DNA of 64,000 bases from Paracoccus thiocyanatus (GTDB lineage: Bacteria; Pseudomonadota; Alphaproteobacteria; Rhodobacterales; Rhodobacteraceae), in NCBI RefSeq assembly GCF_900156255.1, contig NZ_FTMK01000006.1, positions 1 through 64,000 on the forward strand. The letters run 5' to 3'. Below are positions 44,312 to 54,480 of the stretch, piece after piece. Under the pieces are notes generated by a model that was not told the DNA's origin, made no database searches, and was given only the letters and a program-made list of their open reading frames with translations. The position numbers and the translations under genes are program-made. Positions within the stretch are counted from its first letter, which is position 1, and every line of letters begins with the position of its first letter.

Positions 44312-46384
44312 ATGGCCCGCATCGCCCCCATCAGGCCCCGTCGGGACGCACCCGTTCCCCTTGCCGCCCCCGTTGCCGCCGAAACGGTGGTGTCGGCCCG
44401 CGACCTGCGCCCGCTGGGCCAGATCCTGATCGAGGATGGCGCGGTCGATCCGCGCGACCTGCTTCGGGCGCTGGTCATGCGCCAGCGCCAATCCGCGCGC
44501 CTGGGCGAGATTTTGCTGGCGCATGGCTGGGTCCGGGAAGACGCGCTCATGCGCGCCCTGTCGCGGCAATGGCGGGCCAGCCTGCTGGACCTGGGGGCGC
44601 TGCCGCCCGACCCGCGGCTGGTGGACGCCATGGGCGCGCAGCTTTGCCTGGCCGAAGCCGTGGTGCCGTGGCGGCGCGTCGGCGGCGTGACCTTCATCGC
44701 CACCGCCCGGCCCGAAGGGTTCGCGGCGCTGCAAGACCGCCTGCCACAGGATTTCGGGCCGGTGCGCATGCTGCTCTGTTCGGAAAACGCCGCGCGCGAG
44801 GCGATCCTGGCTCTGCGCCGCACCGCGCTGATCCGCCAGGCGGAAACCCGTGTCCCCGCCGGGGAAAGCTGCCGTACCCGCAATGAGGGCCGTTTTGGGC
44901 GGATGGCCGCGGTCCTGATCGCCGCGGTCGTGCTGGGGCTGGCGCTGGCGCCGGTGGCGGTGGTCGCCCTGCTGACGGGCTGGGCGGTGTTGACGCTGAT
45001 CGCCTCGGCCATGCTGAAGGGTCTTTCCTTCGCGGCCATCCTGCGCCAGCAGCGCCAAGGTCGCGCCCAGGCCCAGGCCGTGGCGGGCGCCCGGCTTTCG
45101 CCGCCACAGATGACGGCGCCCCTGCCGGTGATTTCGGTCATGGTGCCGCTGTTCGCCGAAGCCGACATCGCCGAAAAGCTGATCGGCCGGCTGTCGCGGC
45201 TGGATTACCCGCGCGAACTGACCGATATCCTGATCGTGATCGAGGAAACCGACCGCGTCACCTGCGACGCGCTGGAGGGGGTCCGGCTGCCGCGCTGGCT
45301 GCGGGTGGTCAAGGTGCCCGACGGGCCGGTGCGCACCAAGCCGCGGGCGCTGAACTACGCGCTGAACTTCTGCCGCGGCTCGATCATCGGGGTCTGGGAT
45401 GCCGAGGACCGGCCCGAGCCCGACCAGCTCCACAAGGTCGCGCGCGGCTTTCACTTTGCCCCGCCCGAGGTTGTCTGCCTGCAAGGCGTGCTGGACTATT
45501 ACAACCCGCGCACCAACTGGCTGGCCCGCGCGTTCACCATCGAATACGCGTCCTGGTTCCGCGGCACGCTGGCCGGGGCGGCGGCGCTGGACCTGGTGGT
45601 CCCCCTGGGGGGAACGACGCTGTTCTTTCGCCGCGACGCGCTGGAAGAGGTCGGCGCCTGGGATGCCTGGAACGTGACCGAGGATGCCGATCTGGGCGTG
45701 CGCCTGACCCGGCGCGGCTATCGCACGCAGATGCTGGACACCGTGACCCATGAAGAGGCGAATTGCCGGCTGATCCCCTGGGTCAAGCAGCGCTCGCGCT
45801 GGCTCAAGGGCTTTGCCATGACCTGGGGGGTGCATATGCGCGACCCGCGGGCGCTGTGGCGCGACCTGGGGGCGCGGCGCTTCATCGGCTTGCAGGTGCA
45901 GCTTTTCGCCTCGGTCTCGCAATATTTGCTGGCCCCGGTGCTGTGGAGCTTCTGGCTTTTCGCGCTTGGGCTGCCGCATCCGATGCGCCCCGTGCTGTCG
46001 GAAATGCTGGGCGGCCATGCCATCGCCGTCCTGTTTGCGCTGTTCATGGTTTCGGAACTGCTCAACATCGCCATCGGGCTTTGGGCCGTGCGGGGGCCGC
46101 ACCGCCACCTGATGGCCTGGGTGCCCACGCTGCATCTGTATTTCCCGCTGGGCTGCCTGGCCGCGTGGAAGGCGATGTATGAAATGCTGGTCAAGCCCTT
46201 TTACTGGGACAAGACGCAGCACGGCATCTTCGAGGCCGGGCAAGAGGAGGCAACGGATCCCGTCGCCGCCCCCGCCGGCAAGCTGCTGCCCTTGCACAAG
46301 CAACCGCCCGGCCCGCCGGGGCCTGCACCAGCCGCAGCCCAGGGACAGCCGCGGCGGGTGCCCCTGCTGGGCCGGATCGGCTAG
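44312..46384 (+). CDS. Glycosyltransferase family 2 fused to a GspE/MshE-type N-terminal domain
   Basis: A 690-residue inner-membrane protein. Residues about 33-170 resemble the N-terminal domain of type II secretion ATPases ([24 protein letters not shown]..., [13 protein letters not shown]), a fold known to bind cyclic-di-GMP in MshE. Two membrane segments (about 197-240) precede a processive GT2 domain with DAED at 363-366, TEDAD at 456-460 and QRSRW at 493-497, the D..DxD..ED..QxxRW order of cellulose-synthase-like enzymes. Three or more C-terminal membrane segments and a Pro-rich tail follow. Probably makes or exports a polysaccharide under second-messenger control. Preceded by an exact CtrA box. 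Confidence 0.87.
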   Translation: MARIAPIRPRRDAPVPLAAPVAAETVVSARDLRPLGQILIEDGAVDPRDLLRALVMRQRQSARLGEILLAHGWVREDALMRALSRQWRASLLDLGALPPDPRLVDAMGAQLCLAEAVVPWRRVGGVTFIATARPEGFAALQDRLPQDFGPVRMLLCSENAAREAILALRRTALIRQAETRVPAGESCRTRNEGRFGRMAAVLIAAVVLGLALAPVAVVALLTGWAVLTLIASAMLKGLSFAAILRQQRQGRAQAQAVAGARLSPPQMTAPLPVISVMVPLFAEADIAEKLIGRLSRLDYPRELTDILIVIEETDRVTCDALEGVRLPRWLRVVKVPDGPVRTKPRALNYALNFCRGSIIGVWDAEDRPEPDQLHKVARGFHFAPPEVVCLQGVLDYYNPRTNWLARAFTIEYASWFRGTLAGAAALDLVVPLGGTTLFFRRDALEEVGAWDAWNVTEDADLGVRLTRRGYRTQMLDTVTHEEANCRLIPWVKQRSRWLKGFAMTWGVHMRDPRALWRDLGARRFIGLQVQLFASVSQYLLAPVLWSFWLFALGLPHPMRPVLSEMLGGHAIAVLFALFMVSELLNIAIGLWAVRGPHRHLMAWVPTLHLYFPLGCLAAWKAMYEMLVKPFYWDKTQHGIFEAGQEEATDPVAAPAGKLLPLHKQPPGPPGPAPAAAQGQPRRVPLLGRIG

Positions 46385-46395
46385 GGCCGATGATG

Positions 46396-49203
46396 CTATT
46401 GCGCCTGCGCCCCCGCCTGGATCCCGGCCAGCACGCCGTCGATGATGGCGCCCGCGGTCCTGACGGTTTCGGCCAGGCGCTGCGCCAGTTCCTCCAGCGA
46501 GCCTGTGCCGGTCTCGCGCAAAAGAAACGCCTGTCCGCCCTTGCCAAGACTGTCCATGTCCAGCGGCTTTTCGGTCAGAAGCCGCCCCGCGCATTGCAGG
46601 TTCCACAAGAAGCGCCGCGCCGAAGCCAGGCTTTCGGCCTCGGCCCGGCCGATCAGCCCGGCGCGCGGGCCGCTGCGCAATTGCGCCTGCGCGCCCCGCG
46701 CCGGCGACCCGGCACGCAGCGCCATGCTTTGCGCCAAAAGTTCGATATCCTGCAACCGACCGCGGCCGATCTTGGCCTCCCAGGCGCCGTCGGGGGGCTT
46801 GGCGGCAAAGATCCGCGCCCGCATCCCGGCCAGGTCCGGCATCACCCGCGGATCGGTGCCGCGGGTTTGCAACACCTCGACGCGCAGCGCCTCGACCTCA
46901 TCGGCCAGCGCCGGGGCATCGGGCCCGCAGGTGCCGATCGCCCGCGCGCGGGTCAGCGCCAGATGTTCCCAGGTCCACGCCTCGGCCATCTGGTAGTCGC
47001 GAAAGCCTTGCAGCGCCGTCGCCACCGGCCCCTGCCGCCCCGAAGGACGCAGCCGCATATCCACCTCGTAAAGCCGCCCGGCCGAGGTCGGGGCGGAAAG
47101 CGCGGTGATCATCGCCTGGGTCAACCGCGCGTAATAGGCCCGCGTGGCCAGGGGCTTGGGCCCCTCGGACGTCTCTTGCCCGGCCGCGTCGTAGATCACG
47201 ATCAGGTCCAGGTCCGAAGATGCGTTCAACTGCCGCGCGCCCAGCGAGCCCATGCCCAGGGCGACCGCCCCGCGGCCCGGCGGTGGCCCGTGGCGGCGGG
47301 CGAACTCGGCCGCGACGACCGGGAACAGGCCGGCCACCGCGGCATCGGCCACATCGGCATATTGACCGCCCGCCTCCTCGGCGCCGATCAGGTTGCGCAG
47401 GTGATGAACGCCGACGCGGAACTGCGCCTCATGCGCCCAGCGCCGCGCCGCGTCCAGCGCCTGTTCATAGCCGCCGTTCGGGGCGCCCAGCGCCTGTTCC
47501 AGCACCTGATCCAGTTGACGGCGCAGCCCGGCCGCACCCGGCCAGGCGCTGAAGAAGCTGCCGGCAAGCACCCCGTCCAGCACCTCGGGGTGGCGCGCCA
47601 GATAGGCGGCAAGCCGCGGCGCGGTGCCGCAGATGTCGGCAATCAGGTCGATCAGTTGCGGATTGGCCTCGAAAAGCGAGAAAAGCTGAACCCCGGCAGG
47701 CAATCCGGCCAGGAAGGCATCGAAGCGCGCCAGCGCTTCCTCGACATGGGCGGCGGCGGTCAGCCGGGTCAGCAGATCGGGCTCGATCCGGGCAAAGACC
47801 TCGCGGCCGCGGGCCGAACGCAGGGCGGGATAGCTGCGCCAGCCCTCGACCAGCGCCTGGGCCTCGGGCGACAGCGCCGGGCGGGCGCGGCTTTCGCCGG
47901 GCGCGAAAAAGGCGCCGGTCAGCGCCTCGACCCGCGCCAGCCGGCCGGCCAGCCGCGCCGACCAGGCGGCGGTGTCCCCCTCGCCCATCATGCGGGCGAT
48001 GGTGTCCAGCCCCTCGGCCGAATTCGGCAGCGAATGGCTTTGCGCATCGTTCACCATCTGGATGCGATGCTCGATCTCGCGATGCTCGCGGTAATGCGCG
48101 GTCAGTTCCTGGGCCACCTCGGGCGGCACCCAGCCCTTTTCGGCCAGCCGCGCCAGCCCCTCGACCGTGCCGCGCGCACGCAGGTCGGGATCGCGGCCGC
48201 CGGCGATCAACTGCCGGGTCTGGGTGAAGAACTCGATCTCGCGGATGCCGCCCTGGCCCAGCTTCATGTCGTGCCCCGGCAGCTCGATGCGGCCGTGCAG
48301 CCCCTTGTGGTCGCGGATGCGCAGCCGCATGTCATGCGCGTCACGGATCGCGGCGAAATCCAGGTGCCGCCGCCAGACAAAGGGCCGCAATTCCCGCAAG
48401 AAGCGCGCCCCCGCCGCCAGGTCGCCGCCGCAGGGCCGCGCCTTGATATAGGCGCTGCGTTCCCAGGTGCGACCCTCGGCCTCGTAATAGGCCAGCGCCG
48501 CCGAGATCGAGATGCAGACCGGCGTCACCGCGGCATCGGGCCGCAGCCGCAGATCGGTGCGAAAGACATAGCCCTGGTCGGTATTGTCGGAAATCGTCGC
48601 CGCCGCCTTTCGGGTGGCGCGGATCAGGCTGGCCCGCGCCTCGTGCTGATCGTCGGGGGCATAAGCGCTGTCGTCGTAAAGCACGATCAGGTCGATATCC
48701 GAGGAATAGTTCAGTTCCGCCGCGCCCATCTTGCCCATGGCCAGCGCCACGATGCCGCCGGCGTCGGCCGCATTGGCGGGCAGCTTGCCGCGCGCCCCTT
48801 CGGCCGCGACATGGGCGCGCAACGCCAGATCGGTTGCGCGGTCGGCCAGTTCGGTCAGCGCGCCCGTCACCTGTTCCAGCCGCCAGACCCCGCCCAGATC
48901 GGCCAGCGCCACCCACAGCGCCACCCGCCGCTTGGCGCGGCGCAAGGCCGGGCCAAGGGCGTCGGCGGCAAGCGCCTCGAACCCCGCCGTCTCGCGGGCG
49001 ACGACATCCTCATGCGCCAGCGCCTCGGCCAGCCAGTCCGCCTCGCGCTCGACCAGCCCGGCCAGATAGGGGCTGCATCCCGCGGCCCCCCGGATCAGGT
49101 CGCCAAGGCGAGGTTCGGCGATCCCCGACGCTTGCAGCGCGGACAGGCCGCGGGCGGGATCGGCGGCAAGGGGCAGTCGGGTGATGCGGGCGGCGAAATC
49201 CAT
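46396..49203 (-). CDS. glnE: Bifunctional glutamine synthetase adenylyltransferase/deadenylase
   Basis: Adds or removes AMP on glutamine synthetase in response to PII. The 935-residue protein has two nucleotidyltransferase halves: N-terminal (deadenylylation) with [24 protein letters not shown] and C-terminal (adenylylation) with [24 protein letters not shown], separated by a helical linker. Length is normal. The ATG at 49201-49203 has no ribosome binding site and lies only 6 bp beyond a good -10 hexamer, suggesting a leaderless mRNA. Convergent with the glycosyltransferase gene, 11 bp apart. Confidence 0.96.
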   Translation of the reverse strand: MDFAARITRLPLAADPARGLSALQASGIAEPRLGDLIRGAAGCSPYLAGLVEREADWLAEALAHEDVVARETAGFEALAADALGPALRRAKRRVALWVALADLGGVWRLEQVTGALTELADRATDLALRAHVAAEGARGKLPANAADAGGIVALAMGKMGAAELNYSSDIDLIVLYDDSAYAPDDQHEARASLIRATRKAAATISDNTDQGYVFRTDLRLRPDAAVTPVCISISAALAYYEAEGRTWERSAYIKARPCGGDLAAGARFLRELRPFVWRRHLDFAAIRDAHDMRLRIRDHKGLHGRIELPGHDMKLGQGGIREIEFFTQTRQLIAGGRDPDLRARGTVEGLARLAEKGWVPPEVAQELTAHYREHREIEHRIQMVNDAQSHSLPNSAEGLDTIARMMGEGDTAAWSARLAGRLARVEALTGAFFAPGESRARPALSPEAQALVEGWRSYPALRSARGREVFARIEPDLLTRLTAAAHVEEALARFDAFLAGLPAGVQLFSLFEANPQLIDLIADICGTAPRLAAYLARHPEVLDGVLAGSFFSAWPGAAGLRRQLDQVLEQALGAPNGGYEQALDAARRWAHEAQFRVGVHHLRNLIGAEEAGGQYADVADAAVAGLFPVVAAEFARRHGPPPGRGAVALGMGSLGARQLNASSDLDLIVIYDAAGQETSEGPKPLATRAYYARLTQAMITALSAPTSAGRLYEVDMRLRPSGRQGPVATALQGFRDYQMAEAWTWEHLALTRARAIGTCGPDAPALADEVEALRVEVLQTRGTDPRVMPDLAGMRARIFAAKPPDGAWEAKIGRGRLQDIELLAQSMALRAGSPARGAQAQLRSGPRAGLIGRAEAESLASARRFLWNLQCAGRLLTEKPLDMDSLGKGGQAFLLRETGTGSLEELAQRLAETVRTAGAIIDGVLAGIQAGAQAQ

Positions 49204-49209
49204 GGCCGC

Positions 49210-49237
49210 AGCCTAGCCGCGGCCGGCGCAGCGTCAA
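49210..49237 (-). promoter_or_regulatory. Promoter of glnE, predicting a leaderless transcript
   Basis: Minus strand: TTGACG (49237-49232), 16-bp spacer, TAGGCT (49215-49210). Only six bases (GCGGCC) separate the -10 from the glnE ATG, so transcription is expected to start at or within a base or two of the A of ATG. Confidence 0.5.
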
Positions 49238-49327
49238 TGCCGCACGGATGGACCCGCTGGTTCAAATCTTACGGTTTTCCATGCTTGGCGCGGAGGGCAA
49301 CTGTTGCTAGGCTCGATCCAAGTGCAA

Positions 49328-49333
49328 TTGACA
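49328..49333 (+). promoter_or_regulatory. Perfect TTGACA hexamer upstream of bpt
   Basis: A consensus -35 hexamer lies in the 228-bp gap between divergent glnE and bpt. The bases 16-18 bp downstream (GCCGAT region) do not resemble a -10, so I list only the hexamer. The gap otherwise carries the short frame at 49355-49432. Confidence 0.25.
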
Positions 49334-49354
49334 GCAAAGCCCAAGCCGCCGCCG

Positions 49355-49432
49355 ATGCGCGCCGACATGACAATCATCCGACCATATGCGCCCCATGGCG
49401 TGGCGCGCCCCCTGGGCCGGGGGCGGGGCTGA
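49355..49432 (+). CDS. Possible 25-residue upstream reading frame coupled to bpt
   Basis: ATG at 49355 opens [20 protein letters not shown] and ends TGA at 49430-49432, overlapping the bpt ATG (TGATG). The stop-start overlap suggests translational coupling. No clear ribosome binding site is seen before it and the peptide has no known relatives in my recollection. Confidence 0.25.
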   Translation: MRADMTIIRPYAPHGVARPLGRGRG

Positions 49433-50295
49433 TGCGGCACAGCCTGCCCCATGCGCCGCAATTCTATGTGACAGCGCCGCAGCCCTGCCCCTATCTGCAT
49501 GGCCGGGCCGAGCGCAAGCTGTTCACCGCCCTGGCGGGCGATGCCGCGAACGAACTGAACAACGCCTTGTCGCGCCAGGGCTTTCGCCGCTCGCAGAACG
49601 TGCTGTATCGGCCCAGTTGCGAAAGCTGCGTCGCCTGCATGTCGGCGCGCATCCGCGCGTCCGATTTCAAGCCCTCGCGCACGCAGCGCCGGGTGATGCG
49701 CCGGAACACCGGCCTGCGCCGGCTTGCCACCAGCGCCTGGGCGACCGAAGAGCAATATGAACTGTTCCGCGCCTATCTGGACGAACGCCACGCCGATGGC
49801 GGCATGGCCGACATGGACATCTTCGAATTCGCCGCCATGATCGAGGAAACGCCGGTCCGCACCCGCGTCATCGAATATCGCACCGCGCATGGCGCCGAGA
49901 ACGACACCGAGAACGGCCAGCAGGGCGGGGCGCAGCCGGGCGGCGACCGGCTGGCGGCGGTCTGCCTGACCGACGTGCTGGATGACGGGCTGAGCCTGGT
50001 CTACAGCTTCTACGATCCGGCGCTGGAAAGCGCGAGCCTGGGCACGCATATCATCCTTGACCATATCGAGCTGGCGCGCAGCGCCGGGCTGCCTTTTGTC
50101 TATCTGGGATATTGGGTGCCGGGCAGCCGCAAGATGGACTACAAAGCCAGATTTTCGGCGCTGGAGATCTATAAGGGCGGCGTCTGGCAACCGATCGGCG
50201 ACCCGGCGCAGCACAGTTCGGACATCCATCCGCTGTCCATCGACCCGATCGTCGAGCAGGTGGCGCGGATCAGCCTGCCCTCGGGCCGGAGATAA
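49432..50295 (+). CDS. bpt: Aspartate/glutamate leucyltransferase (Bpt, arginyltransferase family)
   Basis: Transfers leucine from Leu-tRNA to N-terminal Asp or Glu, marking proteins for ClpAP/ClpS degradation (N-degron pathway). The 287-residue protein has the N-terminal ATE/Bpt cysteine motif ([16 protein letters not shown]), [14 protein letters not shown], and the acetyltransferase-like C-terminal domain ([42 protein letters not shown]). ATG 49432 with GGGGGCGGGG is the family start. A short insert ([15 protein letters not shown]) interrupts the domain junction. Divergent from glnE. Confidence 0.94.
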   Translation: MRHSLPHAPQFYVTAPQPCPYLHGRAERKLFTALAGDAANELNNALSRQGFRRSQNVLYRPSCESCVACMSARIRASDFKPSRTQRRVMRRNTGLRRLATSAWATEEQYELFRAYLDERHADGGMADMDIFEFAAMIEETPVRTRVIEYRTAHGAENDTENGQQGGAQPGGDRLAAVCLTDVLDDGLSLVYSFYDPALESASLGTHIILDHIELARSAGLPFVYLGYWVPGSRKMDYKARFSALEIYKGGVWQPIGDPAQHSSDIHPLSIDPIVEQVARISLPSGRR

Positions 50296-50316
50296 TTATC
50301 GAAGACGCGTTCGTTT

Positions 50317-50341
50317 CGCAAGATTATTTCAATATTTTGCG
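50317..50341. repeat. AT-rich inverted repeat after bpt
   Basis: CGCAAGAT / ATTTTGCG arms pair over 8 bp (one G-T) around a 9-nt AT-rich loop, 22 bp after the bpt stop and 30 bp before the ilvB -35. It could be the bpt terminator (no T-run) or a regulator site for ilvB. It is a marked AT-rich island in GC-rich DNA. Confidence 0.35.
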
Positions 50342-50371
50342 GAAGCGGGTCATATTCTTGGATAAACGCCA

Positions 50372-50400
50372 TTGACCGCGCCGCCCCACGCCAATAGTTT
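50372..50400 (+). promoter_or_regulatory. Promoter of ilvB-ilvN
   Basis: TTGACC (50372-50377), exactly 17 bp, TAGTTT (50395-50400). Predicted start near 50407, giving a leader of about 54 nt that begins almost at the hairpin 50412-50430. Confidence 0.6.
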
Positions 50401-50411
50401 CCCGCGACGCA

Positions 50412-50430
50412 GCAGGGGCGAGTCCCCTGC
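50412..50430 (+). other. Hairpin at the 5' end of the ilvB leader
   Basis: Perfect 7-bp stem GCAGGGG / CCCCTGC with loop CGAGT, then CGCGCTTTGTTTC. With the predicted start near 50407 there is no space for a leader peptide, so a classical attenuator is unlikely; a 5' stabilising stem or a protein-controlled terminator are the options. Confidence 0.45.
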
Positions 50431-50460
50431 CGCGCTTTGTTTCAGAGATGGAGAATGGGC

Positions 50461-52215
50461 ATGTCCCGACAAATGACGGGTGCAAGGATGGTTATCGAGG
50501 CTCTGCGCGATCAGGGCGTCGATACGGTATTCGGCTATCCGGGCGGGGCGGTGCTACCCATTTATGACGAGATTTTCCAGCAAAACGACATCAAGCACAT
50601 CCTGGTGCGCCACGAACAGGGCGCCGTCCACATGGCCGAAGGCTATGCCCGCTCGACCGGCAAGCCGGGAGTGGTGCTGGTCACGTCCGGGCCGGGCGCG
50701 ACCAATGCCGTCACCGGGCTGACCGATGCGCTGATGGATTCGATCCCCATCGTCGTGCTGACCGGGCAGGTCCCGACCTTCCTGATCGGCACCGATGGCT
50801 TCCAGGAAGCGGACACCATCGGCATCACCCGCCCCTGCACCAAGCATAACTGGCTGGTCAAGGACACCGACCAACTGGCGGCGACGATCCACAAGGCGTT
50901 CCACATCGCCACCTCGGGCCGTCCGGGGCCGGTGCTGATCGACATTCCCAAGGACGTGCAATTCGCCACCGGCGACTATGTCGGGCCCAGGCAGATCGAA
51001 ACCCCCAGCTACCAGCCGGCGAAAAAGGGCGACCTGGCCACCATCACCCGCCTGGTCGAGCGGATGGAGACGGCGCAGCGGCCGATCTTCTACACCGGCG
51101 GCGGCGTCATCAACTCGGGTCCCGGCGCCAGCCAGCTTCTGCGCGAACTGGCGGATGCGACCGGCTTTCCCGTCACCTCGACCCTGATGGGGCTGGGGGC
51201 CTATCCGGCCTCGGGGCAGGGCTGGATCGGGATGCTAGGCATGCACGGGCTGTACGAAGCCAACATGGCCATGCACGATTGCGACCTGATGATCGCCGTC
51301 GGCGCGCGCTTTGACGACCGCATCACCGGGCGGGTCGCGGATTTCAGCCCCGGCTCGGTCAAGGCGCAGATCGACATCGACCCCAGTTCGATCAACAAGG
51401 TGATCCATGTCGACTTGCCCATCGTCGGCGATGTCGGCCATGTGCTGGAGGACATGCTGAAGGTCTGGAAGGCCCGCGGCCGCAAGACCAATGCCGAAGG
51501 GTTGCGCGCCTGGTGGGCGCAGATCGAGCAATGGAAGGCGCGCGACTGCCTTGGCTATCGCAACTCGGACAAGGTCATCAAGCCGCAGCACGCCTTGCAG
51601 CGCCTTCAGGCGCTGACCGCCGCGCGCAACCCCTATTTCACCACCGAGGTCGGGCAGCACCAGATGTGGGCCGCGCAGTTCCTGCATTTCGAGGAACCGA
51701 ACCACTGGATGACCTCGGGCGGGCTGGGGACGATGGGCTATGGCCTGCCCGCCTCGATCGGGGTGCAGGTCGCCCATCCCGAGGCGCTGGTGATCAATGT
51801 CGCGGGCGAAGCGTCCTGGCTGATGAACATGCAGGAAATGTCCACGGCCGTGCAGTTCCGCGCGCCGGTCAAGCAGTTCATCCTGAACAACGAACGCCTG
51901 GGCATGGTCCGGCAGTGGCAGCAATTGCTGCATGGCGAACGCTATAGCCAAAGCTGGTCGGAAAGCCTGCCCGATTTCGTCAAGCTGGCCGAGGCTTTCG
52001 GCTGCGGCGGGCGAACCGTCTCGGACCCGGCCGACCTGGACGCGGCCATCCAGGAGATGATCGACCATGACGGCCCGTTCATCCTGGACGTGCTGGTCGA
52101 AAAGCACGAGAACTGCTTCCCGATGATCCCCTCGGGCAAGCCGCATAACGAGATGCTCTTGGGCGAGGCATCGACCGAAGGCGCCATCACCGGCGCCGGC
52201 GCGGCCCTGGTCTGA
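50461..52215 (+). CDS. ilvB: Acetolactate synthase large subunit
   Basis: Thiamine-diphosphate enzyme making acetolactate and acetohydroxybutyrate for valine, leucine and isoleucine. The 584-residue protein has the N-terminal catalytic-Glu segment [18 protein letters not shown], the FAD-linked middle domain ([16 protein letters not shown]) and the TPP domain [14 protein letters not shown]...[13 protein letters not shown]. The GEAS variant of the usual GDGS motif is what I expect in alphaproteobacteria. ATG 50461 is chosen over 50437 and 50455 because GGAGAA lies 5-6 bp before it. ilvN follows after 15 bp. Confidence 0.96.
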   Translation: MSRQMTGARMVIEALRDQGVDTVFGYPGGAVLPIYDEIFQQNDIKHILVRHEQGAVHMAEGYARSTGKPGVVLVTSGPGATNAVTGLTDALMDSIPIVVLTGQVPTFLIGTDGFQEADTIGITRPCTKHNWLVKDTDQLAATIHKAFHIATSGRPGPVLIDIPKDVQFATGDYVGPRQIETPSYQPAKKGDLATITRLVERMETAQRPIFYTGGGVINSGPGASQLLRELADATGFPVTSTLMGLGAYPASGQGWIGMLGMHGLYEANMAMHDCDLMIAVGARFDDRITGRVADFSPGSVKAQIDIDPSSINKVIHVDLPIVGDVGHVLEDMLKVWKARGRKTNAEGLRAWWAQIEQWKARDCLGYRNSDKVIKPQHALQRLQALTAARNPYFTTEVGQHQMWAAQFLHFEEPNHWMTSGGLGTMGYGLPASIGVQVAHPEALVINVAGEASWLMNMQEMSTAVQFRAPVKQFILNNERLGMVRQWQQLLHGERYSQSWSESLPDFVKLAEAFGCGGRTVSDPADLDAAIQEMIDHDGPFILDVLVEKHENCFPMIPSGKPHNEMLLGEASTEGAITGAGAALV

Positions 52216-52230
52216 GGATAGGAGAAGAAC

Positions 52231-52791
52231 ATGGCGGCACTGAACATCCAGAAGGGCGCATCCAGCCATTCGGCCTATGACCTGCGCGACCCGAACGCCC
52301 AGACCATCGAAAGCCATACCCTGGCCGTGCTGGTCGAGAACGAGCCGGGCGTGCTGGCACGCGTCATCGGCCTGTTTTCCGGGCGCGGCTACAATATCGA
52401 CAGCCTGACCGTGGCCGAGGTGGACCACCTGGGCCACCGTTCGCGCATCACCATCGTGACCCGCGGCACGCCGGCGGTGATCGAACAGATCAAGGCGCAG
52501 CTTGGCCGCATCGTCCCGGTGCACGAGGTCCACGACCTGACCGTCGAAGGCCCCAGCGTCGAGCGTGAACTGGGCCTGCTCAAGGTCACGGGCAAGGGCG
52601 ACAAGCGGGTCGAGGCCCTGCGCATTGCCGAGATCTTCCGCGCGAGCGTGGTGGATTCCACGCTGGAAAGCTTTGTCTTTGAAATCACCGGCACGCCCGA
52701 GAAACTGGACGCATTCGCCGATCTGATGCGCCCGCTGGGCCTGTCGGACCAGGCGCGCACCGGCGTCGCCGCCCTGGCGCGCGGCGCGTAA
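52231..52791 (+). CDS. ilvN: Acetolactate synthase small (regulatory) subunit
   Basis: Regulatory subunit conferring valine feedback on IlvB. The 186-residue protein has an N-terminal ACT domain (HTLAVLVENEPGVLARVIGLFSGRGYNIDSL), a linker, and the C-terminal ALS_ss domain (VERELGLLKV, EIFRASVVDSTLESFVFEITGTPEKLDAF). RBS ATAGGAGAAG. Often called ilvH in alphaproteobacteria. Convergent with the next gene after 4 bp. Confidence 0.96.
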   Translation: MAALNIQKGASSHSAYDLRDPNAQTIESHTLAVLVENEPGVLARVIGLFSGRGYNIDSLTVAEVDHLGHRSRITIVTRGTPAVIEQIKAQLGRIVPVHEVHDLTVEGPSVERELGLLKVTGKGDKRVEALRIAEIFRASVVDSTLESFVFEITGTPEKLDAFADLMRPLGLSDQARTGVAALARGA

Positions 52792-52795
52792 GGGA

Positions 52796-53137
52796 TCAGC
52801 GGGCGGCCGCCAGTTTCAGCGGCCGCTCTGGCGCCTCGTCCTCGGGGTTCGAGATAACGCGCAGCGCCGGGCGGGCCGGCGCAGGCTTGTCGCCGATGTC
52901 CCGCAGCAGGCTTGGCAGTTCCGAACGCTTATTGCCAGTCACCAGGCTGACGAAGCGCGCGTGGCGCAGCCCGGCCAGGACTTCGAATTCAAGCTCGACC
53001 AGATCGCCGGCCTCGGGCCAGTCCTGGCGGGAAAACAGGTTCTCCCGGCCCTGAAGATAGGCCAGCGCCCCATGATCTTCGCACCAGATCACGGCTTTTT
53101 CCTTGGCAGGACTGCTCCATAAAATAACCCCGATCAT
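52796..53137 (-). CDS. Conserved hypothetical protein, Rhodobacterales type
   Basis: A 113-residue soluble protein. The N-terminal part VILWSSPAKEKAVIWCEDHGALAYLQG...DLVELEFEV matches a small beta-rich family I know from other Rhodobacterales, in which KAVIWCEDHG is conserved; no function is established. The C-terminal 40 residues are Pro/Ala-rich and look disordered. The 215 bp between its start and the M48 gene (53138-53352) code for nothing I can support. Confidence 0.65.
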   Translation of the reverse strand: MIGVILWSSPAKEKAVIWCEDHGALAYLQGRENLFSRQDWPEAGDLVELEFEVLAGLRHARFVSLVTGNKRSELPSLLRDIGDKPAPARPALRVISNPEDEAPERPLKLAAAR

Positions 53138-53352
53138 GAAAGCTCCTAAAAAGCAAGCCGCCCGGCAATGGACGTATCCAACCCAAGCGGGAAACTATCG
53201 GCAATTTCTCGCCTATGAAAGGGATTTTTGGCGGAACAGTTCAGTTTGCCGCAGGTCGCAGGCAAATTAGGCTTTATCGCCACAGGCTGTTGATGCAGCT
53301 ATGCGATTCCAACGGAAAATATGCCCGCCCCGCAAGCCGGCGGCCGGATGGC

Positions 53353-54105
53353 TTATCGCACCCGGCCGGCCCGGTAGTCGGCGACGGCGCGCGCGACCTG
53401 TCCCATCCGGGCACTGCGCGACGGGTGCGTGCCCAGAATCTTGTCGCCCGGATCGGGAATCCGGGCAAAGAACAGCGCGCCATGTTCGGGGTCGAAACCG
53501 GCATTCAGGGTGATGATGGCGCCCAGGTAATCGGCTTCGAGTTCCCAATCCTTGGAATAATAGCGCGCGCCGAACTGCGCGCCGTAATCCTGCGCGGTGC
53601 GAATCACCTCGGGGTCGCCGCCATAGGCGCTGGCCAGCCCGCCCAGGATCACCGCCCCCACCGTCGCCGCGCCGGTCTTGCGGTTGATATGGCCCAGGAT
53701 GTGATGGCTTGCCTCGTGCCCGACGACGAAAGCCAGCTCATCGGCGTTGCGCGCCTCGCCGATCAGGGACAGGGTAAAGCCGATGATCGGCCGCCCGGTC
53801 GCATCGACGGTCTGGAAGGCGTTCGGCTCTAACCCGGCGCGGTCGTCGACGACGAACTGGAAGTCGCAGTTGATCGGCTGGGTGCGGCGCTCCAGGCATT
53901 CCCGCTCGACCGCCGGCTCCATGCGGCTGACGACCGACACGAAGGTGCGCGCGGATGCCGAGGCGTTCGCCGGCGTGTCCGGGGCCGGCACGATGGCGAC
54001 ATCGGGCAGGCTGCGCTGCGGGATGCCCGGTTGCGGCACCGGCGCGGCGGCACAGCCCGCCAGGACCAGCATCCCCGCCGCCACCGCCTGCCACATCCTG
54101 ATCAT
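53353..54105 (-). CDS. M48 family metalloprotease, outer-membrane or periplasmic lipoprotein
   Basis: A 250-residue zinc protease. Signal peptide with lipobox VLAGC (Cys18), catalytic HEASH at 130-134 (HExxH), and the third ligand region KDWELEADYLG with Glu. The C-terminal HPSRSARMGQV is the usual end of M48C (LoiP/YcaL-like) lipoproteins involved in envelope quality control. The start ATG lies 124 bp from the divergent small gene at 54229. Confidence 0.92.
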   Translation of the reverse strand: MIRMWQAVAAGMLVLAGCAAAPVPQPGIPQRSLPDVAIVPAPDTPANASASARTFVSVVSRMEPAVERECLERRTQPINCDFQFVVDDRAGLEPNAFQTVDATGRPIIGFTLSLIGEARNADELAFVVGHEASHHILGHINRKTGAATVGAVILGGLASAYGGDPEVIRTAQDYGAQFGARYYSKDWELEADYLGAIITLNAGFDPEHGALFFARIPDPGDKILGTHPSRSARMGQVARAVADYRAGRVR

Positions 54106-54228
54106 CTGCCGCCTCGCATGCTTGTTCGCGCCACTTTAGCCGCGGCGTTCCCGCGCCGCCAAGGCCTGGGGTTGCCCCCGCCGCAATATCACGCGATTGT
54201 TGCGAAAGCGGAACGGGAAGGAGGCGCC

Positions 54229-54480
54229 ATGTTCACCATCGAACATGATTTCGATGCGACCGTCATCACCCTGATCGACGAGCTTCCCCCGTCCGAGGCC
54301 CGGTCGCGGCCGCTGAACGAGGATGTGACCATCCACAGCTTCGACGACCGGGTGGTGATCGAGCAGTTCGACCCCGACACGGGCGAACTGGCGCAGATCG
54401 TGCTGACCATCGAACAACTGGAAGAGCTGCGCGCCGCCCTGAACCTGCCCGAGGGCAACTATCGCCTGCAACGCGATTAA
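54229..54480 (+). CDS. Conserved hypothetical 83-residue acidic protein
   Basis: ATG 54229 has a strong GGGAAGGAGG ribosome binding site. The product is acidic and beta-rich (MFTIEHDFDATVITLIDE, VTIHSFDDRVVIEQFDPDTGELAQIVLT) with a C-terminal helix (IEQLEELRAALNLPEG). I recognise the pattern from other Rhodobacterales but no domain name or function. Its TAA overlaps the convergent DUF167 gene by 4 bp. Confidence 0.75.
   Translation: MFTIEHDFDATVITLIDELPPSEARSRPLNEDVTIHSFDDRVVIEQFDPDTGELAQIVLTIEQLEELRAALNLPEGNYRLQRD

Noticed and set aside
46390..50295. A 1301-codon plus-strand frame antisense to glnE
   Set aside because: Same GC effect; only the terminal part (bpt from 49432) is a gene.
51780..51850. 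GEAS instead of GDGS in the thiamine-diphosphate motif of IlvB, as a possible loss of function
   Set aside because: I recall the same variant in other alphaproteobacterial acetolactate synthases, and all other catalytic segments are intact.
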